From Alistipes sp. CAG:831 (GTDB lineage: Bacteria; Bacteroidota; Bacteroidia; Bacteroidales; UBA932), in NCBI GenBank assembly GCA_000432775.1, contig HF990397.1, forward strand, positions 57,469-95,541: a DNA stretch of 38,073 nt, read 5' to 3'. The translations under genes and the position numbers were made by a program. A model generated the notes under the pieces. The model had not been told where the DNA came from. It made no database searches and saw only the letters and a list, made by a program, of their open reading frames with translations. Shown here in pieces: positions 23,795 to 33,017 of the stretch (positions are counted from its first letter, which is position 1; every line of letters begins with the position of its first letter).

Positions 23795-25528
23795 TTATAG
23801 TGCATTTTTTCTAAAAAAAAGAGATTTTTGGATTTTCTTTCCGGAGATACTCCTTTCCACGAAAACAGGCCGCCCGAACAGATCCTTTCCGGTATAGAAC
23901 ATCACCGAGGAGGCGGTCATGGGCGTAGGAGTGAAATCCTGCACCTGCTCAAGCTGTATTCCCCTGAGTTCCTTGTTCTTCGAGAGGGATTTCATATCCT
24001 GGAAGGTACATCCCGGATGCGAGGATATGAAATAGGGAACAATCCTGTAGGGCAGCTTCTCCCGGGCCGCAATCCTCGAGAACTCCCGCCTGAGAACGGA
24101 AAAGAGGGCGAAAGGCGGCTTGGACATCAGCCTCAGTACGTGGTCCTCCGTATGCTCCGGGGCTACCTTGAACCATCCGGAGGTGTGCCTGGTCACCACC
24201 TCCCTCAGATATTGCTCCGAATACTCGTCCAGAAAGCCGTCCTTGTCCAGAAAAAGGTCGTAGCGGATGCCGCTGCCGATAAATGCCTTCCGGACCCCTG
24301 GAACGGCCGTAATGCGGCTGTACAGCTCCAGCAGAGCCTTGTGCGAATGCTCCATGTTGGGGCAGCGCGACGGGAAGAGGCAGGAGGGCCGGCTGCAGCG
24401 GGCACAGCGCGAGGCATCCCGTCCGCGAAGGCCGTACATATTGGCTGTAGGCGCACCCACATCCGAGATTATCCCCTTGAAATGCGGCATGGCCGTCAGG
24501 CGCTCCACCTCCGCCACTATCGACTCTGGGCTGCGGCTGCGGATAAATTTTCCCTGATGGGCGGCGATGGTACAGAAAGAGCAGCCTCCGAAACACCCGC
24601 GGTGAATCGTCAGGGAGTTCTTTATCATCTCCCACGCCGGTATGTCCTTGCCGCGGTAACGGGGATGCGGCTGCCGGGTAAAAGGCAGTGCGTAATAGGA
24701 ATCCAGTTCCTCTGTGGTCTCCGGAGGAAACGGAGGGTTGACCTGGACATAGCCCCCGGGATAAGGCTCAATGAGGGTGGAGGCATGCAGGCGGTTGGCC
24801 TCCCGCTCCTCCACATTGAAGTCCTCGGTAAATGCGTCCTTGTCGCGGCAGACCCGTTCATGGCCGTGCAGGACAATCGTACCCTCACCGGCTGCCGGGC
24901 ATGGCCCGTCCGAGAAAAAGGCGGTCTGAGGAATGTCTCTCAGGTCCTCTCCGGCGGCAATGGCACGGGCGGCGGCCACCACCGGCCTCTCCCCCATCCC
25001 GTAAATCAGCAGGTCTGCCCCGCTGTCCACCAGTACCGAGGGGAAAAGACGGTCAGCCCAGTAATCATAATGTGTCAGGCGCCGCAGGGAGGCCTCGATA
25101 CCTCCGATAACCACGGGCACATCGGGATACAGACGCTTCAATATCCGCGTATATACGGTCACTGCATAATCCGGTCTGTGTCCGGCCTGTCCTCCGGGAG
25201 TGTAGGCATCATTGCTGCGGAGACGTTTGGCGGCAGTATAATGGTTGACCATGGAGTCCATGGCCCCGGAGTTGACCCCGAAGAACAGGCGCGGGACCCC
25301 CAGTTTCCGGAAGTCCCGCAGGTCGTCCTGCCAGTTGGGCTGGGGCACCACGGCCACCCTCCAGCCCTCATGCTGCAGGATACGCGCAATCATCGCCGTA
25401 CCGGAAGCCGGATGGTCGATGAAGGCATCACCTGAAAAAAGTATGATGTCGATATAGTCCCACCCGAGTCTCTCCACCTCCTTGACAGAGGTGGGGAACA
25501 TATAGGCGGACTGTCCTTGCTCCGTCAT
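23795..25528 (-). CDS. ygiQ: YgiQ-family radical SAM protein
   Basis: This 577-residue protein has the YgiQ N-terminal region (MFPTSVKEVERLGWDYIDIILFSGDAFIDHP). Its radical SAM core contains CFGGCSFC (CxxxCxxC), which binds the [4Fe-4S] cluster, in HRGCFGGCSFCTIAAHQG. A second cysteine cluster, CARCSRPSCLFPSRCPN, may hold another metal site. The C-terminal part has the family's PYFISSHPGCTF and FTPTPMTASSVMFYTG segments. The reaction of YgiQ proteins is not established. It lies 6 nt after argS and is therefore probably in the same transcript. The C-terminus (KKIQKSLFFRKNAL) is short compared with many homologues. Confidence 0.9.
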   Translation of the reverse strand: MTEQGQSAYMFPTSVKEVERLGWDYIDIILFSGDAFIDHPASGTAMIARILQHEGWRVAVVPQPNWQDDLRDFRKLGVPRLFFGVNSGAMDSMVNHYTAAKRLRSNDAYTPGGQAGHRPDYAVTVYTRILKRLYPDVPVVIGGIEASLRRLTHYDYWADRLFPSVLVDSGADLLIYGMGERPVVAAARAIAAGEDLRDIPQTAFFSDGPCPAAGEGTIVLHGHERVCRDKDAFTEDFNVEEREANRLHASTLIEPYPGGYVQVNPPFPPETTEELDSYYALPFTRQPHPRYRGKDIPAWEMIKNSLTIHRGCFGGCSFCTIAAHQGKFIRSRSPESIVAEVERLTAMPHFKGIISDVGAPTANMYGLRGRDASRCARCSRPSCLFPSRCPNMEHSHKALLELYSRITAVPGVRKAFIGSGIRYDLFLDKDGFLDEYSEQYLREVVTRHTSGWFKVAPEHTEDHVLRLMSKPPFALFSVLRREFSRIAAREKLPYRIVPYFISSHPGCTFQDMKSLSKNKELRGIQLEQVQDFTPTPMTASSVMFYTGKDLFGRPVFVERSISGKKIQKSLFFRKNAL

Positions 25529-25534
25529 GGCCTG

Positions 25535-27316
25535 CTACATCCTCTCGGGCAGACGGATTCCGAGGATATCCATGGCCTTGACCAGCACCGATGCGATAGT
25601 GCCTATGAGCATCAGACGGGCATCGCGCAGGGCTGCGCTCTCCTCGCGCAGTATGGACACGTCGTGATAGTACTGGTTGAACTCCTTCGCCAGGTCGTAG
25701 GCATAGTTGGCAATCAGGGCCGGAGACAGGGCCGCGCCGGCCTCGGCTACCTTCTGGGGATACTGGTTGAGCATCTTGATAATGCTGATTTCCTTATCGT
25801 TGAAAGCAGCGTCCGCCGCCATTGCCGGGACGTATCCGGCCTCAGCCGCCTTGCGCAGGATGGAGCGGATACGGGCATGGGTGTACTGGATGAAGGGACC
25901 GGTATTGCCGTTGAAGTCTATCGACTCTTTCGGGTCGAAGAGCATGGTCTTCTTGGGGTCTACCTTGATTATGAAGTACTTCAGGGCTCCCAGACTGAGG
26001 GTCCGGAACAGTTCTTCCTGCTCGGCGGCGCTCATGTCGGCCAGCTTGCCCAGCTCCAGGGAGGTCTCCTTGGCGGTATTGTACATTTTCTCCAGCAGGT
26101 CGTCGGCATCTACGACTGTACCCTCGCGGGACTTCATCTTGCCCTCGGGCAGCTCCACCATACCGTAGGACAGATGGTAGATGTGGTCCGCCCATGCGAA
26201 ACCGAGCTTTTTCAGTATGAGCTTGAGTACCTGGAAATGGTAGTTCTGCTCATTGCCCACCACGTAGACATGCTCGTCCAGACTGTATTCGGAAAATCTC
26301 TCCACAGCTGTACCGAGGTCCTGCGTGATGTAGACGGATGTGCCGTCCTTTCTCAGGAGCAGCTTGCGGTCCAGTCCGTCGGCGGTCAGGTCGCACCACA
26401 CCGAGCCGTCCTCCATCCGCTCGAAGACTCCCTTGCGCAGTCCTTCCTCCACCAGCGACTTGCCGTGCAGATAGGTCTGGGACTCGTAGTAGATACGGTC
26501 AAACCCTACTCCGAGAGCCTTGTAGGTCTCGTCGAAGCCGGCATATACCCAGGAGTTCATCATCTTCCAGAGTTCCACGGTCTCCGGGTCGCCCTGCTCC
26601 CACTTGACCAGCATCTGACGGGCCTCCTGCAGGATGGGGGCCTTTTCCTCGGCCTCCTCCTTGCTCATGCCCTGAGCCTCCAGCTGAGCCACCTCTGCCT
26701 TGTACAGGTCGTTGAACTTCACATAGAAGTCCCCCACAAGGTGGTCCCCCTTCTTGCCGGAGGACTCCGGAGTGACTCCGTTGCCGGCTTTCTTCCATGC
26801 TATCATGGACTTGCAGATATGGATGCCTCGGTCATTGACGATATTGGTCTTTATCACCTTGTGCCCGTTCTCCTCCAGGAGCCTGGAGACCGACCATCCT
26901 AAGAGGATGTTGCGGATGTGCCCGAGGTGCAGGGGCTTGTTGGTATTGGGGGAGGAATACTCCACCATCACGGTCTTCCCGGTGGAGGGAAGATGCCCGA
27001 AGCTGCCGTCAGCGGCAATGGAGCCGTAGACCTCCTTCCAGAAAGAGGGCGCGAACTTGATATTGAGGAAACCCTTCACCACATTGAAGCTCTCTATCTC
27101 CGGAGTATTGGCCTTCAGCCACTCTCCTATCTCCTGGCCTGTGGCCTCGGGGGACTTTCGGGATGTCTTGAGCAGGGGGAAGGTGACGAGGGTCGCATCG
27201 CCCTCGAACTCTTTTCTGGTCGCCTGGACCTGTATGGGCAAATTAACGCCAGAAGCCCCGTAAAGGGCTTCCAGCGCATATTTTACCTTGTCTTGAATAA
27301 ACTGTTCCTGATTCAT
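25535..27316 (-). CDS. argS: Arginyl-tRNA synthetase
   Basis: This 593-residue class I synthetase charges tRNA-Arg in the cytosol. The N-terminal Add-1 domain (residues 1-110) is followed by the ATP-binding HIGH-type motif HLGH in SSPNTNKPLHLGHIRN (about 115-130). The KMSKS-equivalent is GKMKSREGT near residue 390. The C-terminal DALR anticodon-binding domain ends the protein, with YAYDLAKEFNQYYHD. Length is normal for bacterial ArgS. It lies 20 nt after the M3 peptidase and 6 nt before ygiQ. Confidence 0.97.
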   Translation of the reverse strand: MNQEQFIQDKVKYALEALYGASGVNLPIQVQATRKEFEGDATLVTFPLLKTSRKSPEATGQEIGEWLKANTPEIESFNVVKGFLNIKFAPSFWKEVYGSIAADGSFGHLPSTGKTVMVEYSSPNTNKPLHLGHIRNILLGWSVSRLLEENGHKVIKTNIVNDRGIHICKSMIAWKKAGNGVTPESSGKKGDHLVGDFYVKFNDLYKAEVAQLEAQGMSKEEAEEKAPILQEARQMLVKWEQGDPETVELWKMMNSWVYAGFDETYKALGVGFDRIYYESQTYLHGKSLVEEGLRKGVFERMEDGSVWCDLTADGLDRKLLLRKDGTSVYITQDLGTAVERFSEYSLDEHVYVVGNEQNYHFQVLKLILKKLGFAWADHIYHLSYGMVELPEGKMKSREGTVVDADDLLEKMYNTAKETSLELGKLADMSAAEQEELFRTLSLGALKYFIIKVDPKKTMLFDPKESIDFNGNTGPFIQYTHARIRSILRKAAEAGYVPAMAADAAFNDKEISIIKMLNQYPQKVAEAGAALSPALIANYAYDLAKEFNQYYHDVSILREESAALRDARLMLIGTIASVLVKAMDILGIRLPERM

Positions 27317-27336
27317 ATAAGGTTTGAGTGTAGATA

Positions 27337-29436
27337 CTATTTGAGGCCTCTGTTGGCGAGGAGGGGATCGATGCCGGGCTCCTTGCCGCGGAAGTTGACG
27401 TAGAGGGTCATGGCGTCGTCCTCACCGCCGCGCTCGAGGACTTCCTCGCGGAACTTGCGGGCCACCTCCTGGTTGAAGATGTCACCGGTCTCCTTGAATG
27501 CCTCGTAGGCGTCAGCGTCCAGAACCTCTGCCCAGATGTAGCTGTAGTAGCCTACTGTATATCCGCCGCCGAACACGTGGGTGAAGTAGGTCGAGCGGTA
27601 GCGGGGAGGAATCTGGGAGAGCAGACCGCGGTCACCGAGGACTTTAGCCTCGAATTTGTTGACATCCAGGTCGGCGGGAATCTCATCCATGATGAAGTAG
27701 TCCATATCGAGCAGGGAGGCTGCCAGATACTCGGTAGTTGCGAAGCCCTGGCCGTACTTGCCGGACTTGTCGAGCTTGTCCACCAGTTCCTGAGGAATCA
27801 CCTCACCTGTCTGATAGTGCTTTGCATATACTTTAAGCACCTCAGGCTCGAATGCCCAGTGCTCGTTGATCTGCGAGGGGAGTTCCACGAAATCGCGGGT
27901 CATCGAGGCGTTGCCCTGATACCTTACATCCTGAAGGAGGGACTGGAGGGCATGTCCGAACTCGTGGAAGAATGTCTCGGTCTCATCGGGGCTCAGCAGT
28001 GCGGGAGCGTCACCTGTTCCGCGGGTAAAGTTGCCCACGATGGTCACGATAGGGATAACCCTTACACCGTCCTTGTAGTACTGCTCGCGGTAGCCTCCGC
28101 ACCATGCACCGCCTCTCTTGTAGCCGGGACGGGCGAACATATCCATGAAGATGATGCCGAGGGTGGAGCCGTCAGCGTCCTTGCACTCGAAGGCCTGGGC
28201 CTCGGGATGGGGCACCGGCACGTTGTTGAGCTGGGTGAAGGTAATTCCGTAAAGACGGTTGGCCACGTAGAAGATACCCTCACGCACGTTCTCGAACTTG
28301 AAGTAGGGCTTCAGCTCATCCTCGGAAAGGTTGAACTTCTCGGCCTTGGCCTTCTCGAAGTAGTATCTCCAGTCGGCGGCAGTCAGCTCGTCATTGACTC
28401 CCTGAGCCTTGGCGATGGGATACATGTCCGCGAGTTCACGCTTTGCGGATTTCAGGGCCGGTGTCCAGAGCTGGTCGAGGAGGTTGTAGACAGCCTCGGG
28501 GGTCTTGGCCATACGGTCCTCGAGAACAAACTCGGCATAGTTGTCATAGCCCATGATTTTGGCCTTCTGGTTATAGAGGTTCACCATCTCGACGATTATC
28601 GCCTTGTTGTCGTTCTCATCCCCGTTGTTGGCACGGTTGAGATAGCCGTTCAGCAGCTTGGTACGCAGTTCCCGGTTGTCATCATACTGGAGGAAGGGCA
28701 TTACGCTGGCATTGTCCAGACCGAACACCCACATACCGCCCATGCCTTTCTCCTCGGCACGCTGTGCCGCAGCGTCTATGGCTGCCTGGGGAAGTCCGGC
28801 GAGATCGGCCTCGTCATCCACCACCAGATTGAAGGCGGCAGTCTCCTTGAGCACGTTCTGCTCGAACTTGAGCTGCAGCTCGGAAAGACGGGAGTTGATC
28901 TTCTTGAGCTCTTCCTTCTTATCTGCGGGCAGGGTGGCGCCGGAACGCTCGTATCCCTTGTAGGTCTCGGTGAGAAGTCTCATCTGGTCGGGCTCGAGGC
29001 CAAGGTTCTCGCGGTTGTCATAGACGGCCTTGACCCTCTCGTAGAGTTTCTCATTGAGGGAAATCTCATTGAAATGGGCGCTCACTACGGGGGCCAGCTC
29101 AGTCTCGATGGCCATCAGTTCGGGAGTGGAGTTGATGGAAGTCTCGCTGCCGAACACGGAGTACACACGGCTGAAAAGGCTGCCGGAGTTGTCAAGAGCG
29201 ACTATGGTATTCTCGAAATCGGGAGCCGCGGGATTGTTGACGATAGCGTCTATCTCCCTGTTGTGCTCCTCAATGGCTGCCAGAATGGCAGGTTTGTAGT
29301 CATCTATCTGCACTTCTTCGAAGGGAGGGATTCCGAAGGGAGTATCCCACTCCTCAAGAAGAGGATTCTTGTTGTCACATGATGTCATCATAAGTGCACA
29401 TGTCAGGATTGCTGTGGAAACTAAACATTTTTTCAT
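27337..29436 (-). CDS. M3-family zinc metallopeptidase (peptidyl-dipeptidase Dcp-like) lipoprotein
   Basis: This 699-residue enzyme has the thimet-oligopeptidase fold with the zinc site H491-E-F-G-H495 (FFHEFGHALQSLL). The downstream glutamate ligand segment and ARPGYKRGGAW upstream are typical of Dcp. The N-terminus MKKCLVSTAILTCALMMTSC is a lipoprotein signal ending in a lipobox with Cys20. This exported form is common in Bacteroidetes, whereas E. coli Dcp is cytosolic. It should cleave dipeptides from the C-terminus of oligopeptides in the periplasm. It sits between rpoD (35-nt gap) and argS (20-nt gap). Confidence 0.92.
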   Translation of the reverse strand: MKKCLVSTAILTCALMMTSCDNKNPLLEEWDTPFGIPPFEEVQIDDYKPAILAAIEEHNREIDAIVNNPAAPDFENTIVALDNSGSLFSRVYSVFGSETSINSTPELMAIETELAPVVSAHFNEISLNEKLYERVKAVYDNRENLGLEPDQMRLLTETYKGYERSGATLPADKKEELKKINSRLSELQLKFEQNVLKETAAFNLVVDDEADLAGLPQAAIDAAAQRAEEKGMGGMWVFGLDNASVMPFLQYDDNRELRTKLLNGYLNRANNGDENDNKAIIVEMVNLYNQKAKIMGYDNYAEFVLEDRMAKTPEAVYNLLDQLWTPALKSAKRELADMYPIAKAQGVNDELTAADWRYYFEKAKAEKFNLSEDELKPYFKFENVREGIFYVANRLYGITFTQLNNVPVPHPEAQAFECKDADGSTLGIIFMDMFARPGYKRGGAWCGGYREQYYKDGVRVIPIVTIVGNFTRGTGDAPALLSPDETETFFHEFGHALQSLLQDVRYQGNASMTRDFVELPSQINEHWAFEPEVLKVYAKHYQTGEVIPQELVDKLDKSGKYGQGFATTEYLAASLLDMDYFIMDEIPADLDVNKFEAKVLGDRGLLSQIPPRYRSTYFTHVFGGGYTVGYYSYIWAEVLDADAYEAFKETGDIFNQEVARKFREEVLERGGEDDAMTLYVNFRGKEPGIDPLLANRGLK

Positions 29437-29471
29437 ATGAGGTCGGATTATAAGGTTGTTTGGAATTCTTA

Positions 29472-30332
29472 TTAGCCCAGATAGCTCTTGAGGAGCTTGC
29501 TCCGGTTGCTGTGTCTGAGACGGCGTATGGCTTTTTCCTTGATCTGGCGGACCCTTTCGCGGGTTAGACCGAACTTCTCACCTATCTCCTCGAGGGTCAT
29601 CTCCTGGGTCCCGATCCCGAAAAAATCCTTTACGATGTCTCTTTCTCTCTCGGTAAGTGTTGATAAGGCGCGCTCTATCTCCTTGTTCAGGGACTCATTG
29701 ACCAGACCGCGGTCGGCGTTGGGCGAGTCATTGTTGACCAGCACGTCCAGCAGGCTGTTGTCCTCTCCGTCCACGAAAGGCGCGTCCACGGACACATGAC
29801 GGCCGGATACCCGGAGGGTGTCGGCTATCTTGTCCCGAGGAATGTCGAGAATCTCCGCCAGCTCGTCAGGCGAGGGCATGCGCTCGTTGTCCTGCTCGAA
29901 TTTCTGAAGCGCCTTGTTGATTTTGTTCAGGGACCCCACCTGGTTCAGGGGCAGACGGACGATTCTGGACTGCTCCGCAAGAGCCTGCAGAATCGACTGA
30001 CGTATCCACCACACGGCATAGGAAATGAACTTGAAACCGCGGGTCTCGTCGAACTTCTCGGCGGCCTTGATAAGGCCCAGGTTGCCCTCGTTGATCAGGT
30101 CAGGAAGGCTCAGTCCCTGGTTCTGGTACTGTTTCGCAACAGAAACGACGAAGCGGAGATTGGCCTTCGTCAGCTTCTCGAGGGCCGCCTGGTCCCCTTT
30201 GCGTATTCTCTGTGCCAATTCCACTTCCTCATCCACCCCGATGAGCTCTTCCCTGCCGATCTCCTGGAGATACTTGTCAAGGGAAGCGCTCTCGCGGTTG
30301 GTGATTGATTTTGTAATCTTAAGTTGTCTCAT
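29472..30332 (-). CDS. rpoD: Primary RNA polymerase sigma factor RpoD (SigA of Bacteroidetes)
   Basis: This 286-residue sigma-70 factor is the short Bacteroidetes housekeeping type without region 1.1. Region 1.2 opens at SLDKYLQEIGREELI. Region 2 includes the promoter-melting segment GFKFISYAVWWIRQSI, then region 3. Region 4 has a helix-turn-helix (TLEEIGEKFGLTRERVRQIKEKAIRRLR). This factor recognises TTTG/TAnnTTTG promoters, matching the -7 boxes found across the window. It begins 8 nt after the htrA stop with no visible promoter between, so it appears co-transcribed with the periplasmic protease. Confidence 0.97.
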   Translation of the reverse strand: MRQLKITKSITNRESASLDKYLQEIGREELIGVDEEVELAQRIRKGDQAALEKLTKANLRFVVSVAKQYQNQGLSLPDLINEGNLGLIKAAEKFDETRGFKFISYAVWWIRQSILQALAEQSRIVRLPLNQVGSLNKINKALQKFEQDNERMPSPDELAEILDIPRDKIADTLRVSGRHVSVDAPFVDGEDNSLLDVLVNNDSPNADRGLVNESLNKEIERALSTLTERERDIVKDFFGIGTQEMTLEEIGEKFGLTRERVRQIKEKAIRRLRHSNRSKLLKSYLG

Positions 30333-30340
30333 TATCTCTA

Positions 30341-31777
30341 TTATAAACCTATTCCGTAGTAATAGAGGTTGCCGGACGGATCGAAGCCCTCGATCAGCAG
30401 GGATCTGCGGGCCTTCTTCACCTCGGCGGCCACGTCCTGGGGCGATGCGACAGGATTATTATTGACGTACGTGATAATAAATCCTGGCTTGATGCCTGCG
30501 TCACGGACCTTGCCCTTGTCCACGGATGCCACCTTCACACCGGCCTTCAGCCCGAGTTTCTCAAGCTCCTCGCGGGGTGCGGGAACAAGCTGCGCTCCGA
30601 AGAGATTGACATTGCCCTGCTGGTTGTAGGCATTCATCTCCTGAGTATCCTTACCTATCAGCGTGGTTTTGAGCTTCAGGACCTTGCCGTCGCGGGAAAT
30701 CTCCAGCTCCACCTTGTCTCCAGGGCTGTGCTGATTGATTATCTCCTGCACTGCCGTACCCTTGGCCACTGCCGTTCCGTCGATAGACAGAAGGATGTCC
30801 CCCTTCTTAATGCCTGCCGCCTCAGCGGCACCGCCTTTGACTACCTCAGCTATATATACGCCGTCTGAGGTAGAAAGTTTCATTTCTTCTTTCAAATCCT
30901 CGGAATTATTGATCATGGAGATTCCGAGCATTGCCCTCTGCACCGAACCGTACTCGCGGAAGTCGGCTGTGATTTTCTTGACCATATTCACCGGTATAGC
31001 GAAGGAATACCCGGCATAAGAGCCTGTTTGAGAAATAATTGCAGTATTGATACCCACAAGTTCTCCCTTGATGTTGACCAGAGCGCCGCCACTGTTGCCG
31101 GGATTTACCGCAGCATCGGTCTGGATGAAGGACTCTATCTTGAACTCACCGGAATAATTGGGCATTGAACGGCCCTTGGCACTGACAATACCCGCAGTAA
31201 TGGTCGAAGTCAGGCCATAAGGGCTGCCGATGGCCAGCACCCACTCTCCGAGACGGAGCTGGTCCGAATCCCCCATAGGTATGGTGGGAAGTCCCTTGGC
31301 ATCCACCTTCAGGAGAGCCACGTCCGTAGCCGGGTCGGTACCCACGATGTCAGCCTTGAATGTCTTGTTGTCCCCTACCGTCACCTCTATCTCTGTTGCG
31401 CCTGCGACCACATGGTTGTTGGTCACGATGAAACCGTCCTCGGAGATGATGACGCCCGAGCCTGTGCCTACCTGCTCACGCGGCAGGGAATTGCCGAACC
31501 CGAAGAAATACTCGAACAGGGACGAGGGCCCCTGAGGCTGCTCGCTCCTCTTCACCACCTTGACATACACCACGGCCTTGACCGACGTCTCGGCCGCATA
31601 TGTGAAGTCGGGATACTCGCCGGTAATGCTCACATTGCGCACGACCGCTCCGGAATCCGGATCCTGATATACATAAGTCTTATTGTCCCCGCCGGAGGTG
31701 AACCTGACGGTCATGTATCCGGCCAGGCCGCCCGCCAGGACGGCAGCCAGAACTATCAGCCAATTTTTCTTTCTCAT
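30341..31777 (-). CDS. degQ: HtrA/DegQ-family periplasmic serine protease-chaperone
   Basis: This 478-residue Do-family protease has an N-terminal membrane anchor or signal (WLIVLAAVLAGGLAGYM). The trypsin-like domain carries the catalytic His in VTNNHVVAGA, Asp in ATDVALLKVD and Ser in NPGNSGGALV. Two PDZ domains follow (about residues 270-370 and 390-470), the first containing GVYIAEVVKGGAAEAAGIKKGDILL. It degrades or refolds damaged envelope proteins in the periplasm. It is the first gene of the long leftward run and divergent from dnaN. A near-match -7 box (TTAATTTG on the minus strand at 31804-31811) could be its promoter. Confidence 0.95.
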   Translation of the reverse strand: MRKKNWLIVLAAVLAGGLAGYMTVRFTSGGDNKTYVYQDPDSGAVVRNVSITGEYPDFTYAAETSVKAVVYVKVVKRSEQPQGPSSLFEYFFGFGNSLPREQVGTGSGVIISEDGFIVTNNHVVAGATEIEVTVGDNKTFKADIVGTDPATDVALLKVDAKGLPTIPMGDSDQLRLGEWVLAIGSPYGLTSTITAGIVSAKGRSMPNYSGEFKIESFIQTDAAVNPGNSGGALVNIKGELVGINTAIISQTGSYAGYSFAIPVNMVKKITADFREYGSVQRAMLGISMINNSEDLKEEMKLSTSDGVYIAEVVKGGAAEAAGIKKGDILLSIDGTAVAKGTAVQEIINQHSPGDKVELEISRDGKVLKLKTTLIGKDTQEMNAYNQQGNVNLFGAQLVPAPREELEKLGLKAGVKVASVDKGKVRDAGIKPGFIITYVNNNPVASPQDVAAEVKKARRSLLIEGFDPSGNLYYYGIGL

Positions 31778-31836
31778 AATTGTGTGAATTTTTATCCAGT
31801 TGACAAATTAACTCAAAATATATGCCAAATTTTTTG

Positions 31837-31844
31837 TACATTTG
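31837..31844 (+). promoter_or_regulatory. Putative -7 promoter box for dnaN
   Basis: TACATTTG fully matches TAnnTTTG and lies 28 nt upstream of the dnaN ATG. A transcription start near 31850 excludes the in-frame upstream start at 31822. No convincing -33 TTTG is at the usual distance. Confidence 0.55.
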
Positions 31845-31872
31845 TCCCCTCAATCAAAGTAAAAAACGAAAG

Positions 31873-33000
31873 ATGAACTTTATTGTATCGAGCACTGAAC
31901 TTTTACGCGGGCTGCTCTCCGGACTGAGAGTGATATCCAACAAGACTACTACCCCCATACTGGACAACTTCCTCTTCGTGCTGAGGGGGAATTCCCTGGA
32001 AGTGACTGCATCCGACTCCGAAACCACACTGAGGACCGTCATCTCCGTAGACGAGGTTATGGAAGAGGGATCCGCCGCCGTACCGGCCAAGATACTCACC
32101 GACTCCCTCAAGGAGTTCCCGGACATGCCCATCGAGTTCAAGACCCTCGAGGACAACAATACCATGCAGATCAGCTGGGCCACAGGAGCGCAGAAGATAC
32201 CCTTCTTCCCCGCGGACTACTATCCCGAGCTTCCCGCCATGGACGAGCTGGCAGTCACCGTGACAGTCCCTGCCGAGACACTTTCCGCCGGTCTGGGCTA
32301 CACCCTCTACGCGACTGCCGACGAGGTGCTGCGCCCCGTGATGAACGGAGTACTCTTCGACCTCACTCCGGACTCCACGTCCCTCGTGGCCTCCGACTCC
32401 CACAAACTGGTGTGCTACACCCGTACCGACATACGCTCCGAACAGAAATCATCCTTCATCCTGCCCAAGAAGCCCGCGGCCATCCTCCGCGGACTGCTCT
32501 CCAAGTCCGACTGCGACGTCAGGGTCACCTTCGACGGCAAGAACGCCCACTTCGATTTCGACGGCTGCCTGCTGGCAGGCCGGCTGGTGGACGGCACCTA
32601 CCCCGCCTACAGGACTGTAATACCCAAGAACAACCAGAACAAGATGCTCATCAGCCGCACCACCCTGCTCAACGCGGTCAAGCGAGTGTCCGTATGCTCG
32701 AACCAGGCCACTTCCAGCATGAAGTTCTCCCTGTCGTTCAACACCCTGGTAATCTCGGCTCAGGACACCGGATTCTCCATCTCGGCACACGAGACCCTGC
32801 CCTGCCAGTACGACGGCGAGCCCATGGACATAGGATTCAAGTCCACATTCCTGATAGAGATTCTCACCAACCTGCCATACGAGGATATCTGCTTCGAGCT
32901 GGCCGATCCCGCCCGTGCAGCACTGATTGTAGCCGCAGAAGACCACAATCCGGACGAGGACATCTGCTCGCTGCTGATGCCTATACGTATTCCGAACTAA
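31873..33000 (+). CDS. dnaN: DNA polymerase III beta subunit (sliding clamp)
   Basis: This 375-residue protein is the beta clamp with three repeated clamp domains of about 120 residues. It starts MNFIVSSTELLRGLLSGLRVI. Domain features include TPILDNFLFVLRGNSLEVTASDSETTL and, in domain 2, PVMNGVLFDL with VASDSHKL. It ends LLMPIRIPN, the usual C-terminal clamp sequence. It encircles DNA and tethers replicative polymerase. The ATG at 31873 follows the -7 box at 31837. The next gene, an exonuclease, begins 17 nt downstream. Confidence 0.97.
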   Translation: MNFIVSSTELLRGLLSGLRVISNKTTTPILDNFLFVLRGNSLEVTASDSETTLRTVISVDEVMEEGSAAVPAKILTDSLKEFPDMPIEFKTLEDNNTMQISWATGAQKIPFFPADYYPELPAMDELAVTVTVPAETLSAGLGYTLYATADEVLRPVMNGVLFDLTPDSTSLVASDSHKLVCYTRTDIRSEQKSSFILPKKPAAILRGLLSKSDCDVRVTFDGKNAHFDFDGCLLAGRLVDGTYPAYRTVIPKNNQNKMLISRTTLLNAVKRVSVCSNQATSSMKFSLSFNTLVISAQDTGFSISAHETLPCQYDGEPMDIGFKSTFLIEILTNLPYEDICFELADPARAALIVAAEDHNPDEDICSLLMPIRIPN

Positions 33001-33017
33001 TTTTCCCCATACAAGAA

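Noticed and set aside
23828..25435. Long antisense frame opposite ygiQ
   Set aside because: Composition-driven shadow without motifs; the YgiQ frame has the radical SAM cysteines and family segments.
27577..29382. Long antisense frame opposite the M3 peptidase
   Set aside because: A repetitive Val/Leu/Gly/His translation with no domain, fully inside the peptidase gene.
31800..31805. TTGACA resembling a sigma-70 -35 box upstream of dnaN
   Set aside because: No suitable -10 at 16-18 nt, and Bacteroidetes do not use this promoter type; the TACATTTG box explains dnaN better.
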